Shown piece after piece: positions 22,366 through 34,964 of a stretch of 64,000 nucleotides of DNA. The notes under the pieces were generated by a model. That model had not been told where the DNA came from. It did not search any database and was given only the letters and a program-made list of their open reading frames with translations. Location of the stretch: contig NW_022145597.1 in NCBI RefSeq assembly GCF_000002235.5, positions 22,457,923-22,521,922 of the forward strand, read 5' to 3'. This DNA is from Strongylocentrotus purpuratus. Taxonomy: Eukaryota > Echinodermata > Echinoidea > Camarodonta > Strongylocentrotidae. The translations under genes were made by a program, and so were the position numbers. How positions within the stretch are numbered: position 1 is the stretch's first letter; each line of letters opens with the position of its first letter.

Positions 22366-25300
22366 AAATATCGTTTGTATCATCAGTATTATCATCTTTT
22401 ACATCGTCGTCGCTCTTATCTCTGATTGTATATAAATCATCTTCATTTTTATTGTCATCAACAAAATCGTCTCAAAAGTCTTTTTCAAAATTATTGTCGT
22501 CATTTTCACTTTCATGACCCTTACTGTAAACTAATGATAGTCACAATCAATGTCACATTCCTACTAAACATCATAGTCTTTATCAACATCATCATCATCA
22601 TGATCACCTTAAACTGCATCATTATTTATCATCATAATTTTGACCAACATTAACTTGGCTCACAACAGTAATCATGATTTTTATCTAATTTCTATATTTT
22701 TCATTCCAATAAAAAGTGCAGGCCAACAATTCGTACCATACGCACTGGAAACCTATAATGAGGTACGTTGATATAGAATAAAACATAGAGACAAGCAAAG
22801 CTTTTATAATAATAGGCATAATCAAAGCATTTAACGGTGTAACATAACATTTAATACAAGAGCATTTTAGACATGTAAGTTCAGGATTCTATACACCAAA
22901 TCGTAGGTTAGCGTTTGTCACAAATAAATCAAATATCCACCATCTTTTACATATTGACTCTTTTGCAAATTGTAGTAGCGCTTTTCTAAAATAACTACCA
23001 CCAAAATAGTGTTGATACACTTAAAGATAAAGGTGAGTTCTGGTAATGCGATTGCATTTTGAAAGAAACGTTGTGGAATGGATCAGAAACAGTTGATCAT
23101 GTAGCATGTAAGTATTGGTGTGCACTGCAAGGTTTTGGAGTCATCAAAATCATAATAAATTTGGCCCATTCCTGGTAAAGTAACAAGCACTGTACACAGA
23201 AAGATGTATATGGGACTACACAAATGGTATCGGGGCTAGTACTACCTTGATTTCCTTATCTTTCTATACTCATTACTCAGCCAGTACACATTTTCTTCCA
23301 AAATATTGTTTGGCACATGTCATTTCTTTGTAATCTTGAACATTCAGTGTACGTTTCATTTGATTCTGTGAGAATTAATTTTCTTATTTTACCAGAACTC
23401 AAGTTTATCTTTAAGAACAAGATGATCTAATCTTAAACGTGGATAAAAATCGATAATTTTCGACCGTATTAAGATAAATCTGAATATGAACATTTTAAAT
23501 GTCTTCAGTTTAAAAGATACGTTTCACAAATCTACAATCTATGCAAAAAAAACTCATCCTTTATATTAGGTAAAGCACACCAAAAATAAGTACAACAAAC
23601 ACATGTTATCCGATGATTGCAATTGATCAAGCTTTATGAAAGCTTCAAAAAACAAAAAACAAAATTGAAATCGGTCAATGCGTTCTGATTTTATACCATT
23701 TTTTTGATATCGCAAAATTACCGAAAAACCTGCCAGAAATGGTCAATTGGCAAAAATGGCAAAGTTGACAACTTAGTTCATTACTTTCTTGGACACAAAT
23801 AATAAATTAAATTATCAGACACTAAAATATCATCTTTGTGGTAAAATATACAAAAAAGAAAGTTCATATACCTATTACCGTTTTGAAAACAGAAGCCAAC
23901 AAAATAAGTCATTTTTGCCATTTTTGCGAAAAGTTGTGAAAATAACTAAGTCCGCCTAATTAATATGCGCATATGTAATCAATCAAAACCGAACATGATA
24001 CATTAGTGAAACCTATGTATATCAGACAGGTATAGAAATATCTTTCATTTGAAATATTAAAAAAAATCATGAATATTCATCAAACATGTAAATTAGGTCA
24101 TTTCAGCTAATTATATATTCGCGCACTCATTATGCAAATTAGGAAAGTCAAACCGTTCATTTTTTGGCATTTTTTAAGTCATATATTCATAGATCATATT
24201 TACACCAAATATTAACCTTAAATTCCAAATATTTTTGCAATGCCAATACAATATGGCAATGGAAATTACTTGGATCACCGTCACAGCTATTTCCTCATAT
24301 GTTTTACAAATTATTCAGAAAAACCGATCATATGATAGGAATTTGCAGACTTTCAGCTACATCACAGTATATTTGTATTTTTCAAAAAATGTCAGATTTA
24401 AGGATTTATGACGATTTTCCGAGAAACCATTCAACAGGCCATAACATTTCATAGGGATTGAATTTCAGAGTAACAAAAATGTTAATGACCCCAATACGGT
24501 TGTGGCTATCTTGAGTGTAAACAACAATTTGATTCAATGAGTGAAACACATGAGGATATTGCATTTTTTGTAGGGGAGTTTTATACATTGAGGTGCATTT
24601 TCACCACGCAGAATAACAATGCGAGTCAATGGGCGATCAGCGGGCCATGTCACACATGGCTGAAAAGACAATATTCTAATTAAATAATTTAAGATATTTC
24701 CCGCATGCCTATAACAATGAAACTACATAGAATTGTAGTTAAAGGTATGCTTAAAATATATGTGAAATAACATTTTTTAAATATTGTTTAGTTTTTTTTA
24801 AATAAATTTACAAAAATTGCTATTTCTACCAACTGACTGCTGTTGTGTGTGTGTGTGTGTGTGTGCATGGGGCAGACTGTGTGCACAGGCAGTGTGATCA
24901 CCCTATTTATATTACCAATGAGTACAATGGCATGAAAGTGAGGTTTATAATTATAATCATAACGTAACCTACATGCAGGGAGCGGGCCGGTGTGAGAACC
25001 AGGTTGCCTCTAATCACAGTTCAACATCGAAGACTCGGAGTAGCGTTTCAAGAAATTGCTAAAATAAACTATTAAATTCAAAGAAAATCACAAATATGTC
25101 AACTAATGTATGACTAGAAACTGGTAAGCTAACAGATGGCCATCGTACAAGTTTTAGGTCAACTACATATCGGGTGATTTATACAAAATACAAATACAAC
25201 CACCTGCATAGCATAGCAGCTGGGATATACGAGAGATTCGCCGGAAAAATAACGATGTTTTAATGACGTCACTATATGGACCAATACTGCCCAAGCAGAC

Positions 25301-26118
25301 GACATCCCATAAAGAATGAACATAATTGCAAAGCTTTTATTTGTCAAATTATAATGAGTTTAGTGTATATAAATGTGATGGCATGTCAAACCATTCAAAA
25401 AAGGATATGACCCGATTCCGATAACTAAAATCTTTTGCTTGTAAATACACAGGATAGGGGTTAATTAACAATCAAAGAAACCAGACTTTCGAATTGAAAA
25501 CCCCCCGGAATGATATTAAGGACGGCATTTGTTCCCTCTTGAAACGCCGAACATACCGCGGTGTGTGCAGCTAAATATTCAATGGCGTCTTATTTTGTTT
25601 ACAAGCGACAGATTCCTTTATTTTTGTATCGCTGCATTTGTCATCACAACAAAACCATGTGCGGGGTTTAGAGTGAGGCAATATATTATACATTTAGCCT
25701 GACGGTAGTGAAGTAAGAGAAAGAACTCAAGAGAAGATGAAAACACAGGCACTGAAATTGTGTGAGATGTCATCATGGGACATCGTCTGCCTGTGCAAAT
25801 CGTGTCCATACTGTGATCTCACACATCTCAGCAGCGTTCGGAGGGCTCTTCAGGTGCTATGCCGGGGCTGTATTTAAGCGTTTTATAATTTATAGTAATC
25901 ATTAATTCGAATGTTTCCAAGCATTGAATTTTGATAACCTTGTCGAATCAAAGTTTCAACTTTGCAATATTGAAATTAAGTTAGTTTTTAAAATTAATGA
26001 ATATCTACTTTATAGAGAGAGGTGTTATAGAGGGACAACGCAATACTTGATACGCTAAATATTGCACTACATATTACTATGAGTACGTTGTAATATACAA
26101 AATGTGTTACAAAATAGG
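22366..26118. other. non-coding flank of GPCR copy A
   Basis: An ATC/ATT-rich low-complexity stretch (22380-22640) comes first, then a copy of the dispersed repeat (23029-23225). Next is AT-rich DNA with opposed motifs (GGCAAAAATGGCAAA near 23735 and TTTTTGCCATTTTTGCG near 23915) that look like an old palindromic repeat. A GT microsatellite (24843-24866) follows. ORFs such as 24164-24454 are conserved in unit B only because the whole segment is duplicated; they show no protein family signs. Confidence 0.5.
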
Positions 26119-26123
26119 TATTA

Positions 26124-26358
26124 GGGACTTTTAGATTGAGTGGACGAGAACGGCGTGAACGTCCACTGATCATGCGTGTCCATGGCAAGCCGTTTTAACA
26201 TTTATTCCTATTTCTTGATATCAAGAAATTATTTTTTGTTGTAAAGCAATGGTAATTCTTGATATCAAGAAATAGGAATAAATATTAAAACGGCTTGCCA
26301 TAGACACGCATGATCAGTGGACGCTCACGCCGTTCTCTTCCATCAATCTAAAAGTCCC
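26124..26358. mobile_element. palindromic MITE directly after GPCR copy A
   Basis: Its arms of about 100 bp start GGGACTTTTAGATTGA, run through CGGCGTGA, TCCACTGATCATGCGTGTC and GGCAAGCCGTTTTAA, and meet at TTCTTGATATCAAGAA. It is flanked by TATTA on both sides (26119-26123 and 26359-26363), a possible 5-bp target duplication. Its right end is only 6 bp from the GPCR stop codon, so it forms the gene's 3' UTR. The same insertion is in unit B, so it predates the duplication. Confidence 0.85.
26201..26206 (-). terminator. candidate poly(A) signal supplied by the MITE, copy A
   Basis: AATAAA on the minus strand, about 165 nt after the stop codon and inside the MITE. The corresponding site in copy B is 39546-39551. 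No cleavage data, so this is a candidate only. Confidence 0.35.
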
Positions 26359-28134
26359 TATTATCAAGCCTAGTTGGCCTGCGACGGTCGTTTACAGGAG
26401 AACATTCTGATGATAGTAGCACGGAACAGAGGCTGCGACATGGCGTAGGATATAGGGTTCAGGAGGCTATTCCAATACCGCAGATTTTTGAAGAATATGA
26501 AAGCGTCTCTTGGCAGATCAGATATGATAAGTCGAGGTTTGATACTAAAAATAAAACTGATTACACTAATCGGAATCCATGTCGTTACGAAAGCGATAAC
26601 GATGAGGAGGAGAGTAAGTGTCGCCTTCGTCATTTCAGCCGTCGATTCCACGCGATGTGAAGTTGATGTCTGATTTTTAGAAGCAGAAACAGACCAGGAA
26701 CAAAAGAGAGGGAGAGAAAAATAAAAAGACAGAGAAAGAGAGAAAATGACGAACACCGTAGATTTTGAAAGGAACATAATTATACTGCGAAAAATATACA
26801 TGCTATAAACCAATTCATGCATTTAGACTGAAATTTGATCTTCCAATGGAATCTGTTCAAACTTTAAAAGACACCAAACACATACAACTACGTAACCTTT
26901 AGATTTTCGTTTAGCGCCAATTGCATATTACTTTCGTAGTCACATGGGAGAGCGAGGGAAATAATTACCCCTCAATGATTGATATTAAGAGATTTTGTGA
27001 GAAAATTTCGTCAGCAAACAGCCTATCGTTCGGTGTAATCATTAGGGCTGCTAACCTTTTTATTTATTTGTTGCAAAAGTTGAACTTAGAAATGCTATTA
27101 AGTAAACAATTAAGATCGCAAGGACGGATATAGGAGAAATTTGAGCACCCTTTTACACAGAAATCATCTTCAGATTTGTACTTTAACAGTTTTTATCACA
27201 TTCTCATGTTGGGAATAGGTGACGAACAAGGTAACTGAAGTCTTTGCTAATATATCGCGTCATAAGAGGAAAATTCTGTAGATTACGTACCGATATTTCT
27301 TGGCCAATATTTCCGATCTTGGTCTCATTACGAGATGAAGATGATGATACCATGGTGTCATCTCTGCCCCCCGTCTCCGTAATTTCACTCAATGAACCAG
27401 TATGCGATGTCGACGAAACGCTGACACCCGTCATCTCAGTATCCTTAACGGTGGAAAGGTTGAGATCCGTTAAATTGGTCGACTTCTTGTTGTTCCGTCT
27501 TCCAACCGTCTTCCGTATCTTGATGAAGATTCTGACATAGAGAACGGCGATGATGGCCAAAGGCAAGAAGAACGTGGCCGCACTTTGGATCATATTCGTC
27601 AACGGACTGAAAAAGAACCGCTGAGTACAGTAAGGTCCGTTATCGTGATCGATGACGAACTCCCACACTGTGATGTACCCTATCCAGAACGAGAGTCCGA
27701 TCACCCATGGCAGAGAGTTGATGATGATTGCCTTGCGCTTTGATCGAGAGATATAATGGTTGATGGGATCATAGACCGCTTGGTGTCGATCAACACATAT
27801 CACGACCACGTTGATGTTAGAAGCATTGACGATTCCTTCGAAGATCCCAGTTATGATCTTACAGGCATTTTGCGAAAACGGATACCGGTTGATGTACGAG
27901 CGCTCTACGACGGCTCCCAGTCCGATTCCAACCAGCAGATCCAGTATGGTCAGGTTTATGATGAAGTAATTATTGTAGGTACGGAGACGTTTTTCTACAA
28001 GGAATGCGCCAAGACTGATGATGTTGGCAAGTACAATGAGCGCAAAAAAGACAGCGTTGAAGATGAGACTCCTCAGATTAGGTTGAGTTGTTCCAAATGG
28101 ATCCAAAGAATGAGTAGTGACATTCATGTATTCA

Positions 28135-28868
28135 ATTCAGTTCAATTCAATTCAATTCAATTCAATTCAATTCAAGTTTATTTTTCATTTCCACAGAAAT
28201 CAGAACAATATTTCATTAAAACAAAACAAAAAATTGAACAAGATAACATGTGAATAATATCATTTACAAATACTTAAACTGCATATAAACAAAATTTGAA
28301 TAACATAATACAAAAAAAATTGATATTTTCTATAGAAATGGAGGGACCCATTAAAAAGTGGATACTTGTAGATTATGGGTCCCTCAAAATAACAAAGTAG
28401 CATTACACAAATTAGCTTATACAGAACAAAAAACACAAATATATTAATATGAAAGTTTGCTCTTTGTTTTTAAAATTAAAAAAAATAAAAAATAAAGTAA
28501 AGACAATGACAAGCCCGCGAAGACAGAACAGTAACAAGTAGAGACAATGTAAGACAGAGAAAGACATTCAATAAAAAATAAAAAAACGAATATACAGCAC
28601 AGACGTGGACGTAACATTTCCAAAACAACAAATCAGTTATTCTACATTCCGTATACTATTGTCAATACAAATCAGATTATCAGTAAAAAGTAAGACCGTA
28701 TAAATCGATAAATCGATAACTGCGCATATAATTATTAAAGAGAAAATAAGGGGAAAGTATGCGCGTATTCTCCTCAAAATGACCAAGACAATGATGCATC
28801 GTGTATAATGTGTAAGTATTAGTGTGTGTGTGTGTGTGGGTTTCAGGGGGGGGGGGGGGTAAATCAAA
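28135..28868 (-). other. LINE 3' UTR with terminal stem-loop and pentamer tail
   Basis: An 11-bp perfect stem, GAGGGACCCAT with ATGGGTCCCTC (28341-28351 and 28375-28385), lies about 200 bp from the end. The decayed LINE at 20845 has a similar stem at the same relative place. In CR1/L2-type LINEs such hairpins are recognised by the element's own reverse transcriptase. A GT run and a G run (28820-28858) lie next to the ORF2 stop. Confidence 0.6.
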
Positions 28869-31863
28869 CTAATTTACTTTATATTTTAAGAACAAAAATA
28901 TTTTTAATCTTTTCTTAAATGTATATAATGAAGGGGCATTTTTCAAGGAATCAGTAAAGGAATTCCACAAATTTGGGCCATCATAGATAAACGTGTTTTT
29001 AGCGAAGGAAGTTCGAAGTAATGGCAAATGGTACTCTTCCGATTGTCTAGTTGAATGTTGATGAAAAGAGCGATTTTTTAAAAACATAGTCTTAAAATTT
29101 TTTGGCAGCAAATCATTAGTATTTTTATACATAAATTGACCTAATTGAAGCAAATACAAATCTTTTACTTTCAAAATATTATTATCATAAAACAACGGAT
29201 TAGTGTGTGCACGAAAATCTGCCTGGGAAATAATTCTAACTGCTCTCTTCTGTAACAATAACAGTTTGTCTAAAATGTTCTGATGAGCGTTACCCCATGC
29301 GAGTAAGCCATAATTCAGATAAGGTAATGTTAAGGATGAATATAATGTTAATAATGCTGAAGATGGGAGTTGTGTTTTAAGTCTATTTAATATACCAATA
29401 TTTCTCGATTTTTTTTTAGAAATGTTATCGACATGAACTTTCCATGAAAGCTTATTATCAATTATTACACCTAGAAATTTAGAATGTGTAAACTTTTCCA
29501 AATGAGTGTCATCAAAAACTAAATCAGTTGGCAAACAATCTATTGAATTACTAAAAAGAATATATTTAGTCTTTTGTAAATTTAAAGACAGCCTATTAGC
29601 TCGGATCCATTGAATAATTTGTTCTAATTCAAAATTTACAATTTCAACAAGAGTATTTGGATTTGTATGTGAAAAGAACAAATTTGTATCATCAGCAAAT
29701 GATATAAAAGACGCCATATCTGATGATCTATAAAAATCATTAATATAAATAATAAACAAAAGCGGGCCCAGCAAACTACCTTGAGGAACCCCACAATTAA
29801 TATTTCGTAATTCAGAAGTGTGACCATCCAGAAATACAAACTGTTTCCTATCGGAAAGGTAACTCCTGAACCACTCCAAGGCCTTCCCACGTATACCATA
29901 ATGAGAAAGTTTATGAAGCAAAATATCGTGGTTGATCGTGTCGAAGGCCTTGGAGAAGTCCAGGAGTATTCCAACCATATGATAAGAGGAGTCGAGAGCA
30001 TGAGCTACCTTTTCAACAAGTGATAATAATGCATGACTCGTGCTATGTTTCTCTCTAAATCCAAATTGGGAATCACAAAAAATATTATGAACTTTCAAAA
30101 AAGCAACTGTTCTTTTATGTATAAGTTTTTCTAAAACCTTCGAAAGAGATGATAATAAAGATATCGGGCGATAATTATTTACATCTTGCTTATCACCCTC
30201 CTTAAATAGTGAAATAACTTTTGCAATTTTCATAACATTAGGTACTTCTCCATTCAAGAAAGACAAATTAAAGATATGAACCAATGGATCTACAATGAAA
30301 GGTATTATCCCTTTTAAAATAAAGTTATTAATATTATCAACACCAGAACTTTTCTTGTTTTTCAAATGAGAAACAATATCTATTATTTCAAATCTATGAG
30401 CTGGAACAAAGAAAATAGAATTTGTATTTGGGGCGTTTAAAAAATCTGTGAAAGATTTTTTTGATTGTGGTATATTTTGTGCTAACGTCTCACCAATCGA
30501 AGAAAAGTGTTTATTAAAAATATTTACAATCATATCAGAATCATCGATCACTTCATTATCCCTTTTTATTTTAATAATATCATTTTTTATTATGGACCAA
30601 ATTCATAGCCTGTTTAAGAATTTTCCAAGTATTCTGCATATCATGTTTATAAAACTCTAAGCGATTCACGAAATAATTCTTCTTTTCAAAACGCAAAATT
30701 CTAATCAAAGCATTCTTATACGAAGTATATTTACTTTTAGTTCTATCTGTAAGATTTGCTTTATACTTATAGTACAACTTATTCTTTTTATTAATACATC
30801 TTAGAAGAGATTTCGAAATCCAGGGAAGTCTAGGGGTAATTTTATAATTATTTACTTTATCTCTTTGTAAGGGAATACATGTATCTAACTCTTCATTCAG
30901 AATATCTAAAAAATTATTATACGAACTATTTACATCATCAGTGTTATAAACACTTGACCAATCTGCGTGCTCTAAACTGGCTCCAAGTCTTGCTATATTC
31001 TCTGGGGAAGCTCGACGTCTTAATGGACGAGGCCGTCCACCGTGGACTGAATTTGAAAGAGTAAACTGAGTAAAAATGGGATAATGATCAGATATATCAG
31101 AAAGTATAATGTATGAATCAGGATGTGGAATGACATTACTAAAGATATTATCAATCAATGTAGCAGAATTATTAGTTACACGAGTGGGCTTAGAAATAAG
31201 TGGGAAGAATGAATTTGATAAAAATATTTCCAAAAAATCATGACATAAATTATCAGTATCATATTTTAATAAATTGATATTGAAGTCACCCATTATAAAG
31301 CAATCTTTATTAATCATTACCGAATTATTCAAAATATCAGTTAGGGACGATAAAAAATCTAAAGTATTACTACTTGGGGGTCGATAAACTACACCAATTA
31401 TTACATTCTTCCGACCTGGCAATAAGATTTCAATAAACAAGGATTCCAAGATATTGTTCATTATAGTAATATCATTACAAACATTGTTAGAATAATTTTT
31501 TGAAACATATAAACCAACACCTCCTCCAAGTTTTTCCTTCCTACTACTAAAAATAAAATCATGTTCATGTAGGGCAAATGGTGGGTTAGGATCTGTGGTT
31601 AACCAAGTCTCGGTAAGCCCAATTATAGAGGGAAGACATTGGGACGAATTATCTAAGAGGAATTGAAAATCATCAAAATGTTTATTAATACTTCTAATAT
31701 TTAAATGGAATAAAGAAAATGTATCTTTATTAATATTATTATTACACATAAAGTCTTTGAATTGATGGTTAGTAATGTACTCAGTTAGAGAATTGGCGAT
31801 AGTCTCATCATATCGATCATCACGAAGAGAATTAAACGCTAAGTTATTATGTAACGTATCCAT
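28869..31863 (-). CDS. LINE ORF2: AP endonuclease plus reverse transcriptase, one frameshift
   Basis: The protein (about 1000 residues) starts at ATG 31863 (MDTLHNNLAFN). The N-terminal third is an apurinic-type endonuclease: LNIRSINKHF, LTETWL, GVVYRPPSS, MGDFNINL and SDHYPIF carry the expected Asn, Glu, Asp/Asn and Asp-His residues. The reverse transcriptase follows with NNYRPISLLSSLSKVLEKLI, LLDFSKAFDTINHDIL, GVPQGSLLGPLLF and the catalytic FADDTNLFF. A C-terminal region ends LKIFLFLKYKVN. One frameshift separates the halves: the endonuclease frame stops at 30580, next to a run of six A on the coding strand (30583-30588). A one-base change there would account for it, so it may be a true mutation or a homopolymer sequencing error. 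Everything else is open, which points to a very recent insertion. Confidence 0.9.
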
Positions 31864-34805
31864 TTAGAGTTTGACCACAAAAGGATTGCGTAACAAAATA
31901 GTAGTATAATATACAATAACGCGCAGTATCTAAAATGGAAGTTTCAAATTTAGTTAGAAAAAGAGAATCGGTCTGTATGGACAACATTGTGATATAAAAA
32001 TGGAAATTAAGTATAGACAAGAAAAAATACACAAGTAAACATAGACAAACAAAAGACGAACATTTAACAGATATGAATATATTACAAGAAATCTCCGCAG
32101 GCTTGGAGAACAAACGATAAACATCCGCAAAATCGTAACTAAGCATTACAAAGCAAAACAACACTATCTTGAACTCCCTGATATAGATAAAGAAGTTCGA
32201 AATAGATTTTCAATGTAGACTAGTCATAATTATAATTATACGCAACAAAAGAGTGAATATAACAGAAATAATAATGAAAATTACTTTCATTTTTTAGAAA
32301 ATACATATACAAAAAAACAAAAAAAGAAAAAACATCATTATTAAATACTTATTTATTTAGACCTTATGCGATTGCGCATCGTGGCAGACCGTGAGCAAAG
32401 CATCCTGAGGGCAAGAAAAAATATTTAAAAAAATATATATACAAACAGCAACAACAAAAGCATGCTGCCTCATCGAATTACTCTGCCCGGTAAGCCACGA
32501 GACGCCACCGTACTAAAACAAAAAAAACAACAACAAAAATGTTACAAGCTCCAATATCAAAATTATTTAGAATAAGGCGAAAACAGGAAATGTAAGTCAG
32601 TATTCAAAAGACATTTGAGTGAGAAAGGATGGGGTATAAAAGAGCTGAGAATGACAAAGTCAACGAAGCATAAACCGCGGGATAAAAGAAGGGGGGGGTG
32701 ATTAAACAATGCGGATTTTTAAGGACCAAAGATCATCTTTAAAAAGAAGGGCTATTAAAACAGAATTTTGGTTACGTTTATTAATTCACTAACGAAATAT
32801 AAATAAAGGAATAAGAATACCTTAAGAGCATGCATACTGAATGTTGAAAGGAAAACGAACAGGGTATATGGGTTCAGAGCCAAGAAAATAGTGTCAGCGC
32901 AAAAACTTATTTGAAGCGTGATCTGTAAACAGACAATAACACTAACCTCTCAACTCCGAACCCAAACACTCGATGATAGTGTTTATTCATGCTTGAAAGT
33001 CCATGACATCAGAGATGCTAATTCCACAGAACAATCATTACACCAAAAAGTAGGACGCGAAAACCCCAAATAATCCTAGACAGCCGAACAAAAAGCCTCT
33101 GTCATAAGAGAAAGCAATCTACTAGTTGAAAAGCATTCCCAAAATTTCATTCCAGTGAAAGTGAAAAGCCAGTGTTCACAATCCTAAGCGCACGGCAGAA
33201 AATAAGGTTATTTTATGTTTAAGCTTTCTCTCATGAGAAGACACTCGGCTCAGCCGTCTTAAACATTCCTGCCATACATTACCCAACCTGCCATGCATTA
33301 CCCAACCTCCAATGCCCGGGGGGGGGGGAATCACTGAATATTTGAACCAGGCATAGAAACGCTCAAATTAGGATAAACAATGATAAATGCAAACATAGTA
33401 AATCAATGAAAATTGGGTAGTTCAAAGAATTGAACATTTTGCGTTACAATTAAAATAGATGAACTCCTAACAAGCACGATATGGACCGTATGATGTATTA
33501 ACCATGAACAATTATTATGAATAAAACATTTTAAACAAAGCATTAGAGAACGCTTTTAAAACACCATTATAAAGGTCAATAAACCAATAAGCATCAATTA
33601 ACACAGTGGATTGTATGGGTTCGGAGCCAATGAAACGGTACGTATTACAAACTGCTCAGTTTAGACCCCAAAAACCCGATGGTAGCGTAAATTCATGCTT
33701 GCTACTGTAAGTGCATGCTTCATGAAACTAGAATTCGAAGTGTGTGTTAAAGGGGGCAGGGGAGAGGGGGGGGGTGATATTACCATCATTGAATACTTGA
33801 ACCATGCATAGAACACCTATATTGGGATAAATGAAAAAGTGCAAATTTGGGTAAATCGGTAAATTTATCCTTTGCACAACATTTATTTTATTGTTTTATT
33901 TGTTTAAATCAAATCATGAGAAATGTAAATATAATAACTGCTTTATTTGCGAAAAATATCAACATTCAAAGTTCAAAATTCAAAACAGCTCACAGAACAT
34001 TTCTGTTCGTTAGATCTGATCTTGTCAAATGCCTGTCATTTGCAAACTTATCAAATTCAAAATATCAGTTCACACACTTCATATTGAATTCAACCAGATA
34101 TTTGACATTTAGTGACTTTTTGAATGAATTTTTGTTCATTAAACCAATGTTTTCAACAACAAAAAAAACAAAACAAAACAAATCCAGATCAATTTAAATA
34201 TAATGAAATCATATCAGTTCACAAACTTCACATTCACTTTAACAAAACAAAAGTTTATAGGTCACTCGGTCCATTTTGTTTGTTAAGTGAAATCTTGTCA
34301 TTTGCCGGTCATTTGCAGGCTTAACAAAAACATTCACAACCAATTCCCAAACTTCACATTGAATTAAACATTATTATTCATCATTCAGTCCATTTCTGTT
34401 CCTTAGATCAATTTATCAATGTTTTCCAAAACAAGTTATGATGAATGTAAATGTAATAAAATGATTTTCATTAGCAAATATGTCAACATTTTAAAATTCA
34501 AAACAGTTCATATCTTCACATTCAAATTCAAACTTACCCAAAAGTAATTCACTCCATTTCTATTCGTTAAGATTAGAGATCTTTTCGTTTGCAAAACTAT
34601 CAAGATTCAAACAGTTTACAATCTCACATTCCATTTAACTAAAACAACATTGTATATCATTCAGTCCATTACTGTTCAGTAGATCAATGTTTTCTTTAAT
34701 TAAGATTCAGTTCATCAAAACAAAAGGGTGTTAATTTAAATCATTATTTTTTTCCAATAACAACTTTGAATTAAAGTCCATAACACAATTAAGATACATG
34801 AATGA
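31864..34805 (-). repeat. long LINE spacer upstream of ORF2 with two repeat blocks
   Basis: No ORF of note except a hydrophobic 105-codon frame (31847-32164) without family signs. In 32866-33430 and 33608-33870 two diverged copies share ATGGGTTCGGAGCCAA, CCCGATGGTAGCG-like and ATTCATGCTTG blocks, a G run, and TTGAACCATGCATAGAA. In 33900-34700 several degenerate units share TTCAGTCCATTTCTGTTC, GTTAGATC, and CAAACTTCACATTGAATT. Such tandem units upstream of ORF2 could act as an internal promoter; this is inferred. Confidence 0.6.
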
Positions 34806-34964
34806 TTACTTATCTTCCCAGTTTGTCCATTTAGGTTGAGGTCCTGTCCCAGATGCTGGCTTCCTTGTTTGAATGAAAACTTTAGTCCCGTTGATACGGA
34901 TTCTTGTGGACAGGTTGCGTTCCTTGCGTAGCGTGTAGGCCACTGCAGCAAGTCGTCCACGCTC
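34806..34964 (-). CDS. LINE ORF1 C-terminal remnant (candidate)
   Basis: One minus-strand frame reads RLAAVAYTLRKERN, then LSTRIRINGTKVFIQTR, then WTNWEDK and stop. The leucine/arginine/lysine-rich segment followed by a 'RIRINGTKVFIQTR' strand-like block resembles the end of RNA-binding ORF1 proteins of LINEs. It begins right at the 5' boundary of the insertion, as expected for a 5'-truncated copy. A different frame happens to be fused to the GPCR N-terminus. Confidence 0.45.
   Translation of the reverse strand, partial: ERGRLAAVAYTLRKERNLSTRIRINGTKVFIQTRKPASGTGPQPKWTNWEDK

Noticed and set aside
24164-24454. 96-codon ORF identical in both duplicated units
   Set aside because: Conservation is explained by the recent duplication of the whole segment; no protein family signs.
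27756-28253. 165-codon plus-strand ORF (and 41100-41516 in the other copy)
   Set aside because: Shadow of the receptor exon on the opposite strand.
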